Positions 12,479-25,101 of a stretch of 64,000 nucleotides of DNA are shown here, one piece after another. Source of the stretch: Stereum hirsutum FP-91666 SS1 (taxonomy: Eukaryota > Basidiomycota > Agaricomycetes > Russulales > Stereaceae); the NCBI RefSeq assembly GCF_000264905.1, contig NW_006763152.1, positions 62,001-126,000 of the forward strand. Reading direction: 5' to 3'. The notes beneath the pieces were generated by a model. The model had not been told where the DNA came from, searched no databases, and saw only the letters and a list, made by a program, of their open reading frames with translations. Numbering within the stretch: position 1 is the stretch's first letter; the number at the start of each line of letters is the position of its first letter. A program made the translations under genes and the position numbers.

Positions 12479-15400
12479 ATGGCCATGAAAGCGGTGAGTG
12501 TTTGTCTCAAATGTTAAACACGGATTTGTGGCTGACTGTTGACTTTGTGGCCAGATCGTGAAAAGTGCGTAAAGCGGACTTGAATTATTCCATGGCTTCT
12601 TGTTCAGCGCGGCTAAGGGCTAGCGCACTGTGTTCAATATGTGCTTGAACAGGTGCTATCTCCGGCGACTCTCTTATTCTTCGTGGACGTCCTGGACCGC
12701 AAGGACAACCTCCAAAGGAACGGTACGTGTCAGAAATTTGGATGTGTTGAGTGGAATAAGTCTGACGGAACGGTCTTGTATGTTCCAGTATTCTTCACCT
12801 CGCCGATGTCTCTTCACCTCGTATGGGCAACCAGTCGCGCGAAGATGAAGTGCGTCCAACTATCCTACTCCTCAGTCTTCAGCTTTTCTGAATAACATTA
12901 CTTCATCACTCAGCCATGGGCATTTGAAGCTCGCGAGTTTCTTCGCGCGATGGCAGTCGGCAAAGAAATCACCTTCACATCATCTCACTCACTACCTCCA
13001 AACGAAGACGTCCCTCGCGACCTCGGCAACGGTGAAATCAACGGCCATGACCTCGCCACGGAGCTCCTCAAGAACGGATGGGCAAAGGTCAAGGAGATCA
13101 AGAGAGAGCCGACCGAGGAGGATACGAAGAGAAAGGAGCTCGAGACTGAGGCTAAGAACGCTGGTCGTGGTGTGTGGAACCCTCATGGGCCCAAGGTGTG
13201 TCATTTTGTGCGGATTGAGTGTGGTCTGTTGCTTTCCGTTGGAGTCGGAGGCAAGAGCGTACGGTTCGCCAGTGTGGCGTACTTGCAAGTTATTGGGCCA
13301 CACCACTCTGCATCTGGATACCTCGAGCATCGTTGTTCTCAATCATCCTTCCGATATTTTGTCAGGCTCGCGAAGTGATACACAACATGCCGATCGACTC
13401 ACAAGCCTACATCACCGAATGGAAGGGCAAACCGATTGATGGTACACCACATTCCTAACTCCTCCTCTCACTCTTACTGAAACTCCATTCATGCAATCAG
13501 CCATCGTCGAAGCCGTCCGCGATGGCTCAACACTCCGCGTACGCCTCCTAATGCCCGAAGGCGAACACCAATTCGTCAACATCGCCCTCGCAGGTGTCAA
13601 ATCTGCTCGCGCCGCATCAAAGCAGGGTGAACCATCCGAGCCATGGGGCGAAGAAGTTGGTATTCTTGCCTACCCCGTGCTGTTTCCACTGTTGAATGTA
13701 CTGAGTATTGACTCAGTTATGTTGTTAATTTATCATAGGCTAAATTCTTCACGGAATCGAGGCTCCTGCAACGCGCCGTAAAGGTTCAGCTACTCTCGCT
13801 ACCAACAGCTGCCGCTACACCTTTCCAGGCCAGCGCCAACGGAGGAGCACCCGCACCTGCGAGTATCTTCATCGGCAACGGTCAGTACTCCATCTCTCCG
13901 TCTTACCTTTACTTCCTATCATCGTACGTGCGCTTGGCTTCTCACTCTCTTTGGCCACAGTTCTCCATCCAGCTGGTAATATCGCCGAACATCTCGTCGG
14001 AGGTGGACTCGCTCGTGTCGTCGACTGGCACGCAGGCATGCTTGCCTCCTTCGGCGGGATGGAACGTCTCCGCGCCGCAGAAAAGTCGGCCAAAGAAAAA
14101 CGCATCGGTCTGTACGCGAACGCTCCCATCTCAGCTACAAATGGTAAGGCATCTGGCGCTGGAGGAGCCGCAGGTTCAGGCGGTGCAGCAAATGGCGTGG
14201 GCAGAAGTTTCGAGGCGACGGTGGTTAGGGTGTGGAGTGGTGATCAGGTCAGTTTGGTGGAGAGGGAGAAGGCGGGGGCGAAGGAGAAGAGGGTGCAGTT
14301 GAGTTCGGTTAGGGGGCCGAAGTGAGTGTCTTCTCCATTTTTCTTTTTCCTTCCCCTCGATCTTGGGACTTGTGTGTGTGTGGTGAGTGTGGCGCTAAAC
14401 GAGATTGGACGTCTAGGGCATCAGACCCCAAGCAGGCACATTGGGCCATTGAGGCTAGGGAATTCCTGCGGAAAAAGCTTATCGGCAAGCACGTCAAGGT
14501 TCATGTCGACTTCATTCGTCCCCGGGAAGGCGAGTACGATGAGCGGGAGTGCGCCACAATACGCTATGGGAACCAGAGCGCGTATGTCCTATCCTCTTTT
14601 TTTCTACGTATCTCGCTAGAATTGATTGACTAACTTTGGACTGGCTCTAGCAACGTTGCTGAACAACTTATTGAGAAGGGTTTGGCGGGTGTTGTACGAC
14701 ACAAGCGAGACGATGAAGACCGGTCACCGGATTATGATAAGCTCATGGCCGCCGAACAAAAGTTTGTCCAAATTTGCTTTCGTTATTCAGTGGACTCTTA
14801 ATTAAACTCCTGTTGGGTCAACCAGTGCTGTCACAGAAGCCCGCGGTATGCACTCAGGCAAAGAGTTCCCACCACCCAAGCAACCTCTAAACTTGTCCGA
14901 GGTTAGTCGTGTCGTGCCACGGGCGTGGATCATGGGTGCTGATGTTGATGTTTACTGTTCGCTGGGCTCAGGCTGCCAACCGTGCGAACCAGTTTGTCAA
15001 TGGCTTCAAGCGACAAGGCCGGATACCGGCCGTCGTCGAATACGTTGCTGCTGGCTCACGCTTTAAGTGCGTACTTTTATTCCATCTTTGAGATCAGAGC
15101 TCGTTCTTCTTAACACATGGTTCTCAGGGTTCTACTCCCAAAAGACAACCAAGTCCTCACACTAGTCCTCGGTGGTAAGCCTTCCCCGTCATCGCCCCAA
15201 TTCCTACTGCCTCATCACCACTTCCTCACCCAGGCATCCGCGCACCACGAACCGCTCGCAATGCCTCAGAAAAAAGCGAACCCTTCGGTACTGAAGCCGC
15301 CGAATTCGCCACACGGAAATATATGCAACGCGACGTCGAGATCGAGATCGACACAGTCGACAAGTCAGGAGGCTTTATCGGTGCGCTGTACGTGAACAAG

Positions 15401-16446
15401 ACGGAGAATGCTGCGGTGGCGCTGGTCAGGGAAGGTCTGGCATCCGTTCATGCGTTTTCGGCGGAGAGTTTGCCTTGGTCGAGACATCTGTTCGAGGCTG
15501 AGGAAGAGGCAAAGAAGGCGAGGCGGAATGTGAGTTGACTTCGCTTATGTTCGCATACTAAGGTCACTGATCCTGTGTCTATTCATTGGCAGATGTGGGC
15601 AGACTACGACGAGTCGGCGGAGCAGGTAGAGGTTGTAGTAGAAGACGACACGACCGCACTTCAGCCTGAATATCTCGACGTCATCGTCTCCGACGTTCGC
15701 ACTAAGAACGGTTTCGGCTTCTCCGTCCAGATTCTCAACACCGAAGGTATCGCCTCCCTCGAAAAACTCATGCGCGATTTCTCGCTGCACCATAAGGGCG
15801 CACAATCGACGACTACGCCAGGGTTCGTGCCTAGGGGCGGAGATCTTGTGTCGGCAAAGTTCTCGGACGGGTCGTGGTACCGGGCGAAGATCAGGAGGGC
15901 GTCGGCACTGAAGAAGGAGGCAGAGGTGACGTTCATTGATTATGGGAACCAGGATACGATTGGGTTTGAGAACATTCGACCGCTGGATCCGAAATTCAGG
16001 TCGTTGCCTGGTCAAGCTCACGACGCACGACTAAGGTCCGTCTTCATCCTGGTCGCTCTGTCGGTCATGGTTGACCATTTCTTTCATTATTGTGTTACAG
16101 CTTCATCAAGCTCGTTGGCCCGGAAAGCGACTACCATCTAGAAGCTATCGACCGCTTCCGTCAATACTGCGAAGGCCGCAAGCTCGTCGCTAACATCGAT
16201 CAAAAGGAAGGCCAGCTGCTACACCTTCGCCTCATGGACCCTTCCGACCCCAACGCATCGAACGACCCCCTTGCATGTATCAATGCCGACCTCCTGAGGG
16301 ACGGTGTTGCGACGGTCGATAAGAAGGGTTGTCGGTACATGAGCTCTTACCCTGCGGTGATTAAGAAGATGAGGGAGGCTATCGAGGGTGCGAAGAGGGA
16401 TCGGTTAGGAATGTTTGAGTTTGGCGATGTGGAGGAGGAGGACTAG
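12479..16446 (+). CDS. snd1: Tudor-SN / SND1 (staphylococcal nuclease-like domains plus Tudor)
   Basis: Multifunctional RNA-binding nuclease/scaffold (p100, Tudor-SN) of the cytoplasm, linked in other eukaryotes to RNA decay, stress granules and splicing. At least 15 exons with short introns: 12479-12493, a 10-base exon 12555-12564, 12653-12722, 12789-12849, 12914-13195 and more to the stop at 16446. The N-terminus assembles as [20 protein letters not shown], then [13 protein letters not shown] and [19 protein letters not shown], the standard first SN domain. Further SN repeats are marked by [40 protein letters not shown] with [19 protein letters not shown], and [20 protein letters not shown]. 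The Tudor core is [20 protein letters not shown] with [12 protein letters not shown], and a final partial SN segment ends at GDVEEED. Domain order and size fit the family. It has no operon-like neighbours. The start is the ATG giving the conserved N-terminus. Confidence 0.95.
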
Positions 16447-19213
16447 GTCCTTACCGAATGGAGCTAGCAATGATGTTGGGCAGCGTTGAGACGAAGTCAG
16501 GGTGCCCCAGAAATGGCAATGAGGCTGCAATCTGGTCAATTGATAATCTATTTGATGTTTCAGGCGGTTGGGACGTTACCTTGCTTGCTAGGTCCTTCAC
16601 ACCCCCGTAATTATGCCAAGGATGCCAAAAACAAACGAAGACAAACATGGTGGCGTAGTCCCACTACAAAGAATTGTAGTCCGTGGTAATACTAGGCGCC
16701 ACTCCAGGTTTACTTGCTTCAATATTGCTCTCCCGCGCAACACACACTCCCTTGAAGCAGGCCACTCCCAGGCTGCACTTGTGATGTGCATTTTGTAGCA
16801 CAGCCGGAACCCCATCAAGCAAGGTTGGCAGCTGGCGGACAGAGCGCTCCCAGTCCTGTATTATCTCCGATAGTTACACTGTATGGCTCAGCTATCGTGC
16901 TCTAAAGCAGGGGCAAAGCTTCCTTGGACGGGAGGTATGTTGTCTTTGACCGAGTGCAGAGACGTTACGCGATGAAGCAGTTTTTATCATACGTACTGGG
17001 TGGCAACTGCCAACTGGTAGGTCGGTACTAAACTCCGTTTGAAACTCCGCTGCAAGAGATTCCGAGTCCTGGTCAAGCCAATAACTTCGTCTTCACGATG
17101 ACTTTTGTAAGTTTTCTATCTCCATTAACACGACCCGTTCGTAATTCATAACTCAGAGCCTAACTCGGACAAGTCAAGATCATAGCTCTAAATCCGCTCC
17201 TGTAGGGATTCACGGACATGAGCCTGGGTTATGGGATCGAGTTTCTGGTCATCAATTTGTGCCCGTGCCATACATGGGTATGATAACAGTCTCACATCGC
17301 GCGTGGACCGCAAGAAGTGCCCTAGCCTTTGCCCCAGAGCTTCAGACTCAAGGAGAAGGGTTTGCATTTGAATGTTTCTTCTGTTCTTCCTCTCCGCCAC
17401 GTCTCAGCAACTTCTCTGTACGTCGGAAGTGTCTCTCGGTTGATACGTTCGTCCTTCACGACTGATGATTTGATACTGGTCCGGCTGAATGTTATAGGAT
17501 GAAGATTCGATAGGGACTGTGACACAATCAGAGGCACGGGTATGACATCCTTGGCGATGGTCAATGCGCGGGAACCTTGCAAAGCTACTATTCCCATGTC
17601 AATAGCGACTAGTGGGCATCTCTAGAGCGATATTGGGGTGAGGACTGCAAGCAAAATCAGGCCAAACTATCGCAAGTTTCTGTTTCTTGATAGTCAAGGG
17701 CATTCAGGTAAGTGAGATTCACAACAAAACGCAATAGGTGTTTGATGACCGTGTGCAGTGTTTCTCCATCAGTGTCACAGCCACTGCGCTGCATGACGTC
17801 GGCCCCAAATCAGCCTTGCTATCTCTAAACACTCCCAGCGGATCAGAGGCGAAAGCATGTCCCATCTTGGTCCCATTGAGCCATCGTATCCATTCTTTCT
17901 GTACGATTTGTTCGTACCAACGGCAGCGGAGACCACACGCCTCGTACCGGCCACATCGGTGTAGTTGTCAATGGTTTGAGGAGCCGACTCAGTTCCTAGC
18001 CCAGTCTGCCCTTGAGCGCAACTCTCAGCGCCTCCATTGACCATACCTGTGGACTCGGTCTCGCGAGCCTTCGCACTGTTTTCCGGTATGTGAATCTGTC
18101 CAACCGCTTCGAAAGAGTCGGGTATTCAAGTCTCCTCGCTGCCTACCTCTAGAAATTCGTACAAGACAGCTGTGTCGACGTCAAGTGGACGTCTCTCGTG
18201 ACGACATCGGTCTATCAAGTACATCACATTCACGTCGAACTTCGCTCTCTCATCTTATATGGTTTATGTAGGTCTCAGGCTCGATAGACCCAAACACCTT
18301 GATTGGCGGTATGGTTTCTCTTCATAGCGTTTTCGGTAGACTTGATTAACCAAACAAACTCCACCTCATCGATCGGCTATTCACGAGCCCTACAAATGCA
18401 TGAGTGCATGTGTACCCAGGATTGGCTCAAAGCCCCTCAAGTAAACACTGTCGCCTTCTACAGGATCGCTTAGGGAAAGTGAAGGTGAGAGATGTCCGAA
18501 AGCGTCTTGCGATGATGCTACAGTGACTTACGCGAATCATTTTTCCTAGTACTAGCTCTTGGCTGTCTCACACAGCCCGACAAACATGCAAACCATCAGC
18601 GCATACCAGTCTGCACCGAGGAAAGCTGTGAAGTAAGAGCTACGGCGGCGAGCATTGTGAACTGCGCGAAAAGGGCCAATTACAATGGGCATTCGCTGTT
18701 TTCTGAGCGCTGAACTGGTGCCTCCAACTGCATATCTAAGATGTAACACTTTGCTTGATTTAAAGATCCATAAGAGGGCACTTATTACGCAGGGTGTAGC
18801 TCGCCAGCGGCCAACTTGAGAACGCTAAAGCAGGGATTTTGGGCCTTTGCGTTCGCGCCATCCTGCCAAAAGAAAATTGATATCCATTATTTTCTGTCAC
18901 AATCAGGGACTTGAGTAGCTAAAGACGCTCGGGTTGCTTGCTCTCCTCATCTCGTGAGCAGTATACTGACAGGATTCTATTGCAGGATTGGACTTAGGAG
19001 GTAAGGCAGGCGTCTCGTGGATTACACCGTCGGAAGGCCCATTTACCCACGCGGAATATCCGATGCCTTCGATCTTGCTTCGATCGCCAGAGATACTATA
19101 TATCGTCGCCAAGAACGCTGCAACTTGTGCACAACCATACACATTCTGCGCCTCATCTAGCTGCTACTCCCAAATCCGGTTTATATACCCACTTGCGATC
19201 TCTCGGAATCGCT
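16447..19213. other. Intergenic, repeat element at left, no gene seen
   Basis: About 2.8 kb between SND1 and a transcription-factor gene on the same strand. It holds one small repeat element (16577-16854). Remaining open frames are short and show no domain or splice continuity. Confidence 0.5.
16577..16854 (+). mobile_element. Small non-autonomous repeat element, copy 1
   Basis: About 278 bases beginning TACCTTGCTTG and ending AGCGCTCCCAGT. It shares both ends and internal blocks (CCCCCGTAATT, ACAAACAAGGACAAAC-like) with the inverted, longer copy at 52399-52846. CCTTGCTTG at the left end is repeated inverted (CAAGCAAGG) about 35 bases from the right end. No coding capacity. The second copy interrupts a repeat arm, which supports mobility. 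The class is undetermined. Confidence 0.6.
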
Positions 19214-21137
19214 ATGGGCTCTCGTATCACTTGCTCGAATTGCAAAACCCATGACATCGTTGAGTAACTCTGACCGCATTTCATCAGGGGGTATCCTACT
19301 AACTCGGTAACATATGGTTCCCAGCGCTGCGACAGTATCATTCCAGAGTGTGGCCCATGCACAAGGCGAAGATTTATGGGTGGTCCGCCATGCGATTACA
19401 GTGACAGTCTTCCCCACATGAACGATTCAGGCCTGCTACATGAAGGCGACGTATGCATTCCGTGCCGGTCTGTTCAGCTGATTTCCTCCACCGGTTTTGG
19501 ACAAAGAGCTGATGAAACGTTATTGTAGTGGACAAAATAGGGTGCGTAGGTTGTTATACTCCTAGTGCTATCTTCTCATACGGTCGAAAAGATTTGTAGC
19601 GGCGAGCGTCCGTTCTGTCGAAACTGTGTCGCCGCAGAAAAACACTTGGAATGTGTCTACCACTACTGCGACTTTGTGCCTGGGACAACCCCTCCCCAAC
19701 GACATTCTTCCGGTTCATTACTTTATCCGGATCTGCTCAGACGCCTGTACGTCCGATTTTTTTTTCTCTGTCCATTTAGTTTTGACCTTACCAGTCTAGT
19801 TTTCTAGCCGCTCCGAGTTTCTTTCGCATGGTGGATACTTCTGTCTTCGTATGATGCCAGAGAAATTGGACGCCATAGCCCGTGGTGATCTCTCTGGTCG
19901 TATTGTCCATCCGAGTTTTGTCCACTTTGCACACATAATAGGCTGTGTCTACTACCGTGACGACAATGGTCAACGTGTCCCGTCGGACTTCGAGGCATCC
20001 TACTACCAGCTCGTAATGCGGTATCTCGAGGACAAAGAATCCTTCACTCCGGTGGAATTCCTGCAGACTTGTATCTTCCTCGGCACATATCGTTATCTCA
20101 ACAATCAGTTCGATACCGCTTGGGACTGTGGCACGAAAGCCTACGATATGATCATAAACGCAGACATGCACATCACACTACCTTCGACGGACTGCACCGG
20201 ATCGCATTCACCGCAGAACGTTGCCCGCGGCAGATACGGTCATATTCAAGCCCTCGACGAAGCCGAGGAACAAAGATCTCTCTTATGCTATGCCATGCAC
20301 GGAGACTTCTGCGCCATACTAATATGGGATAGGCCAGTCGTACTACCTCCTCATCTCGACGACGAACTTCGAAGTCTGCTTGTACGCAACATCTCCTTAC
20401 CTCCTTGTATCTATGCCCTTGGACTCAATTGATCCGATTTTCTCTAGAGCCACACGCCTTTCGACTACACCCAAACGGTAATTACACGGACTATGAGTAC
20501 CTGGCTTCTACACGAAGCTCGTTTCTCTGTCTCTCAGGGAATTCCGTCAGCGTCAGGCAAGTACGTTTATTACCATGCAGTGGTTCGAAGTCGTGGCTGA
20601 TGGAGCTCAAAGCTTACGACAACACGGGTATTTCGTACGAGATGTACTCCGGCCTTATCGAAAGAATCGAGCGTCACGTCACCGAGAGCAAGCTCGCGGC
20701 TACGAAGTTCGACCTGGTTTATAAGGACCAATCCGGATCCGTCTCTCGCAAACTGGACGCAGTCATGGGCTTGACCGCCCTTACGGAGATTCACCTTGCT
20801 CTCTACAGTGCCCTAAACCACGAAGAATCACGCCGTCAAACCGTTAAGACTGCGATAGAAATAATTAGTATTTCGGACGGCCTCCCCAAGGACAAGTATG
20901 ATCTTCTGGACCACATGGTATTGGTAAGATTGTTGTGTCTGTCACATCCTGCGCAGTGTTCTGATTTCGACATAGCTGAGTTGGAGAACCGCTAGAGAGG
21001 TTCTGGAACAAGAACAAGCTCGCTTACTTGGCGCGAATGCTGATGATACTTCGGTATACCCAGGGACCATTCCGTCGTTGTTGATGACACTCCGGGGCTG
21101 CGTTCGATGCTTGAGAGCAGTGGCACCATTTGGTTAG
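19214..21137 (+). CDS. Zn2Cys6 transcription factor with two tandem zinc clusters
   Basis: Nuclear fungal-type transcriptional regulator. Exons read as 19214-19258, 19325-19467, a 13-base microexon 19529-19541, 19592 to about 19750, about 19809 to 20385, a short exon near 20452-20479, then to about 20923, and the last exon to TAG at 21137. Cluster 1 has Cys at residues 7, 10, 17, 24, 27 and 38; cluster 2 at 59, 62, 69, 76, 79 and 88 (C-x2-C-x6-C-x6-C-x2-C-x8-C). Both clusters need splicing to form; the microexon supplies RGQNR of cluster 2. The middle region (HPSFVHFAHIIGCVYY onward) is helical and resembles the regulatory domain of such factors. The last exon reads SWRTAREVLEQEQARLL. Target genes are unknown. 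The junctions at 20386-20540 are the least certain; an earlier stop at 20995 is possible if the last intron is retained. Confidence 0.8.
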
Positions 21138-21494
21138 CGCCACGGTCCTCAGTGACCGATTTGTACTGTAATTTGACTGTAATCTTCGAGTTTGATGTAG
21201 TCATAAGCTGTTAAATAACCCTAGACACAGCGCCAAGCTCATGGTATACCGTGACAATTTTGGAGTCGCCGCATTCCTCTTCACTGCATCCTATCATACA
21301 TAAGTAGACCTTGCTCCCGGGATGAACATCAAGGGCTGTATTGATACGATTCAAGTTCGAAGCTTCTAGTGGATCTTCTTACATAGATCCATACTAAGTG
21401 AACTCGGGCTCGATCGGCCTACCACCGTTGAAGAAATCGATAGGAGAGGCAGGCCTAACTAAGTCAGCGCTCAGGGTGTTCCGATGAAAGACTA

Positions 21495-21713
21495 GATACC
21501 GTCGGAAGGCCTGACGATATTCTCCAACTTCATACATCCGGGCGCTCGAAGCCCTCATATGACGGAGCTCTGCTCCCATTCATGGCTTTGGAGCATGATA
21601 TCGTAGCACTCTTGGCTTTCTGATGCCAGCGCTCACCACGATGAGCAGCTAGCCCATTACGAGGTACTGACCCACGACGGAGAAATTCACCGTATTGCCA
21701 ATCTGGTGGATCC
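21495..21713 (-). mobile_element. Degenerate copy of a Tc1/mariner-like MITE
   Basis: About 130 bases (CGCTCGAAGCCCTCATATG through GGTACTGACCCACG) match the intact element at 30598-30787 in inverted orientation at high identity. The right terminal repeat is decayed (GACGGAGAAATTCACC in place of CACGGGGTAATTGACTG) and the left one barely recognisable. It has no coding function. Confidence 0.6.
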
Positions 21714-21897
21714 ATATCAAGACTCGAACAAAACACTTTTGCGAAGAAAGAATGTGTCCATGCAGTGAATATAAAATACAACACGACTATCGTCCGTGGA
21801 ATGCCCAAATCGATACATCGTTTGAGTCCGTCTTTGACACGGTCGACACGACACGACGCCTTAAGCCTGAGACATATCTCCTTGTTCCACCCTAGCT

Positions 21898-24040
21898 CTA
21901 GGCAGCTGTATGATAGCGCAAACATAGTCTGAGAACGAAGAAACTTGAAACTGTGATGGGGTGCGGCCGAACACTCACCTCCGTCAGTGCCCGCATCGGA
22001 TCCAGGACTGAATCTTGTCTAGTGACGATGTGACCGTGCTCCTGGATATATGTGCTTAGTTCGGATTGGATTGCGGTTGGTTCATCGAGCTATTGACGAT
22101 TACACTTACCGGGCATCCTTCGAAATCGACGGGGCCCAAGCTCGTAGCAGAAGCTCTGAGCCATGAGAACTCCACTGTCCGAAGAGATAGATCCGCCGGC
22201 ATTGCTAGTTGCTGATCACTATTCCGTCGTCGTGTGGCACGGTTGTTCAGCATGGCGAGAAGAGAATTAGAATAAACTACATGGCGAGTTCGTCAGTGAA
22301 AAGCTCAACCCATTGGCCGGATGACTGACGTTTGCTAAGGTTCAAGAAGACACCGATGAATTGAAGGCCTCCAGAAACAAGGAACTGTATTGGATAATAA
22401 GGAGGAGCAAAGTTTATGAGGTGTGGCGCGAGTGCTCACAATGATGAGGATTATGAAAGCTACAACTCTGTGGATCAGTAATGAGGATCAGCCGTAGGGA
22501 GCAAGGAGAGTCGACGGCTCGTACGTGGTCAATAACCCCGTGCACAGTACGTAGAGGATAAGCTTATTCAAAGTTGACATTGTACTGGAGTCAAGTGGGC
22601 CAATAAGTATCACGGAGAAGTGCAAGCATAATTCATCAAATACAGACCCTCTTGGTCGTAGCGCCTGCGCTCTTGCCAGTAAAGTCATGAGGCTCGACGC
22701 GATGAATCCGTCGGTGATGCTGATCGAGATGATAAGCACGATCAAAATGGTCTGCGCCGGGGTACAAAGAATAAGGAAGTCGTACATGACCGGATGCATG
22801 AGAACCGAAGCGAACGGAGACGTACTTTGAACCCCGGGGACTGAAAGGCATCAATATTGGTAAATCTAAACGTAAAGCAAGTCAATTCAAGTTGCGGCTG
22901 GATATGATATAGATGAGTAGTTGCAGACATGTCAATCGTGAGCACTAAAGAAGAAGAAGACAACTGATCAGCGCATTGAAACGGTTTCTGTGTTGAACCA
23001 AAGCACTTACCCACTCCTGCGACTAAGCATGTGGTTAAAAGCACGAGTTTTTCTGATTTAGAGCATGATGTACTGCGAAGGAATGAAACACACCGAGACA
23101 ACTGCACGCGAGAAGACTCTACGCAAGTCTAAGATGAGCATGAAGGTCACGGGATAGACTGTGAAGCATTACTGTTATGGAAGTAAGAACCCAGTTCTTC
23201 TCGCTTACTGTAACGGGAGTTAAAAGGTTGAACAAGAAGGAAGGCGACGAGGATGACGTCTCACGTATGTGGATTTGGTAACAGAAAAAACTGTGAGGGG
23301 TCTGTCAGCGCACATCAACAGTTTTGACTCCATGCATCACATACCATCGAATAAGCGTGTCACTCAGGCTCTGTCAAATCAATAGCATGAATGTAAATAT
23401 CACGCCCTTCAGCAGTGCGAGTGTACAACGAACGCTCAACAGTACGATTGACTGTTGAATTGATCAATATCATTCGAACGGACTGAATGACACATGGGGA
23501 CTGACGGCGAAGACTCTGTTGAAAGTATAAGGGAGGATTCATGGGTATTTGGGTATAGATGGGACTTACTTATCTATGACCTCTGACTTATCAAGCAGTG
23601 ACTCTATCGTCTGCATCATATTTAGTAGAGAGAATTCGTAGACTGCGAATGCAGCCAGGACTGTCGAAACTGTCTCCAGAACGCTATTCGAGAATTTGAG
23701 AACTTTCCATCCGCTAAGACTAGTAATTTCAAGCCTTACAGAAGTCCTCCGACCTGTGATCATATGTTTCAGGTGAGTGCGTTCAACGTTCCTGAAAACG
23801 CGCGACTTGCCATAGACTTGATCAGTCGACGATCATTCGGAGACTCTCGATAATATATGTAGAACTGGTGGAGGGCAACACCAAAGAGTCTGACAATGCG
23901 GAAAGAAGCGTCAGCTGTTGCTCAATGTGTATGAGGAGCGCGACAACGTACATGGTGGATAGATAATTGCCTGAATAAACCCAGGTGTATGTGGACAAAA
24001 TATCTGCGGCAGAGAACGTGAACGTCTGGAGAAGATGCAT
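21898..24040 (-). CDS. DUF6534-family seven-helix membrane protein
   Basis: Agaricomycete multi-pass membrane protein of unknown function, receptor-like in topology. The N-terminus starts at 24040 (MHLLQTFTFSAADI) and a spliced exon gives GNYLSTILFGVALHQFYIYY. Later exons give GWKVLKFSNSVLETVSTVLA, then VLLTTCLVAGVVLTIDMS, ELTCFTFRFTNIDAF, TILIVLIISISITDGFIASS, TLNKLILYVLCTGLLT, VVAFIILII, FLVSGGLQFIGVFLNLSK and YSNSLLAMLNNR. The last motif, after a KLILYxxxTGLLT helix, is the hallmark of DUF6534. A hydrophilic tail ends at 21898. At least nine exons; those between 23565 and 23100 are not firmly resolved, so a lesion there cannot be excluded. The region downstream abuts a decayed MITE. Confidence 0.7.
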
Positions 24041-24212
24041 CTATGCGCGGCAGACGAGATCAGACAAGGTCGGAGAGTAAGCCAGTTTGTAGCCAGGGGA
24101 AATGAACTTGACGCCTGCGTCGTGATATATAGTCCCTCTGTTTACATTTGAGAAAATCGACGTTATCTGCAAAGGAAGTTCCCGCTGACCTCGGAAGTCG
24201 TAAAAGGTTAAC

Positions 24213-24445
24213 TTATTGTTCGAGCAACATTGGCAACCAATACTTTGCTTTTTGAGCGAAGTAGACTCTCACAGGAAGCGAACTTGGCTCGATGTTGTCA
24301 GGAGTAAGTTCATAATCTTTCAGAAGGAAAACGGCATTCTCGGGCGGTGCCCCTAGAATTTCCCATAACTCCCTTCGAAGTTGGACGCAGGGCTGAACTT
24401 CGTTTCCATCAAAAAGCCAGGAAGGCGACGTCGCAAGGAGAAGAT
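24213..24445 (-). other. Orphan coding-like segment, unidentified protein end
   Basis: A 77-codon open stretch after a plausible acceptor (GACGTGCAG at 24446) that reads like real protein: PSWLFDGNEVQPCVQL, ELWEILGAPPENAVFLLKDY, ELTPDNIEPSSLPVRVYF, ending MLLEQ and a stop. It has no Met, and upstream frames do not join cleanly, although a hydrophobic piece (FDTFTAALIVFFLMWSL) lies near 24580. It is either the 3' exon of an unresolved gene or the relic of one. I do not recognise the family. Confidence 0.4.
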
Positions 24446-25101
24446 CTGCACGTCAATCTGAGCCGTGGTTGACACAGCTCTGCGCACATGTTCTGGCCAA
24501 CGAAACATGAGTCTCAGTCGTAGAGCAACGATGCTCGTGTGTGCAAGGACCACATGAGGAAGAAAACGATGAGCGCCGCCGTGAACGTATCAAAGTCTGC
24601 ACAACGATCGTCAATAAACGAATACGAATGGAGACAGATTCACCTACTGGATTATTGCTATGGCAGCCTCGAAAAGCGCGTAATATGTGCTTGATTGCGG
24701 CGAAGAGCCTTTCATAGTCGCGCCACCGCCGCGACGCGACGCAGATGAAGAAGGTTTTCACGTATCACGAGGCCCCCTACTACGGAGTAGAATTTTCCAC
24801 TGAGTGGAAAAGAAGTGAGCATATTCTGGAATGTACGGATGCGGAATTGACGGGAAGAAAATCAATACAAATCTTCCGCGATCTAAAAACAAACGTCCAT
24901 GGTCCTTCTGAATCCCACACGAACTCATCATAACAACAACACAATGTCGAGAGCGCCGTCCACTGCTAACGGCTCGGCTTAATCTCCTGACGAGATTACT
25001 GGATAAAAATAAAGCAGGACAACAACAAAAAACGATAGAATATGCCACTTTCCAGAAGATCAGATCATACCACTTATAGTCACCAACACCACCGCGCCGC
25101 A
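24446..25101. other. Intergenic / unresolved exons
   Basis: Between the orphan segment and the 3' end of rad26. Short frames with hydrophobic pieces on the minus strand at 24540-24720 (YYALFEAAIAII, FDTFTAALIVFFLMW) may belong to the orphan gene. No complete model could be made. Confidence 0.3.

Noticed and set aside
20405..20995. Stop at 20995 as end of the dual-cluster factor
   Set aside because: A good donor at about 20924 and acceptor at about 20975 extend the frame into a convincing helical C-terminus ending at 21137; the longer form is preferred.
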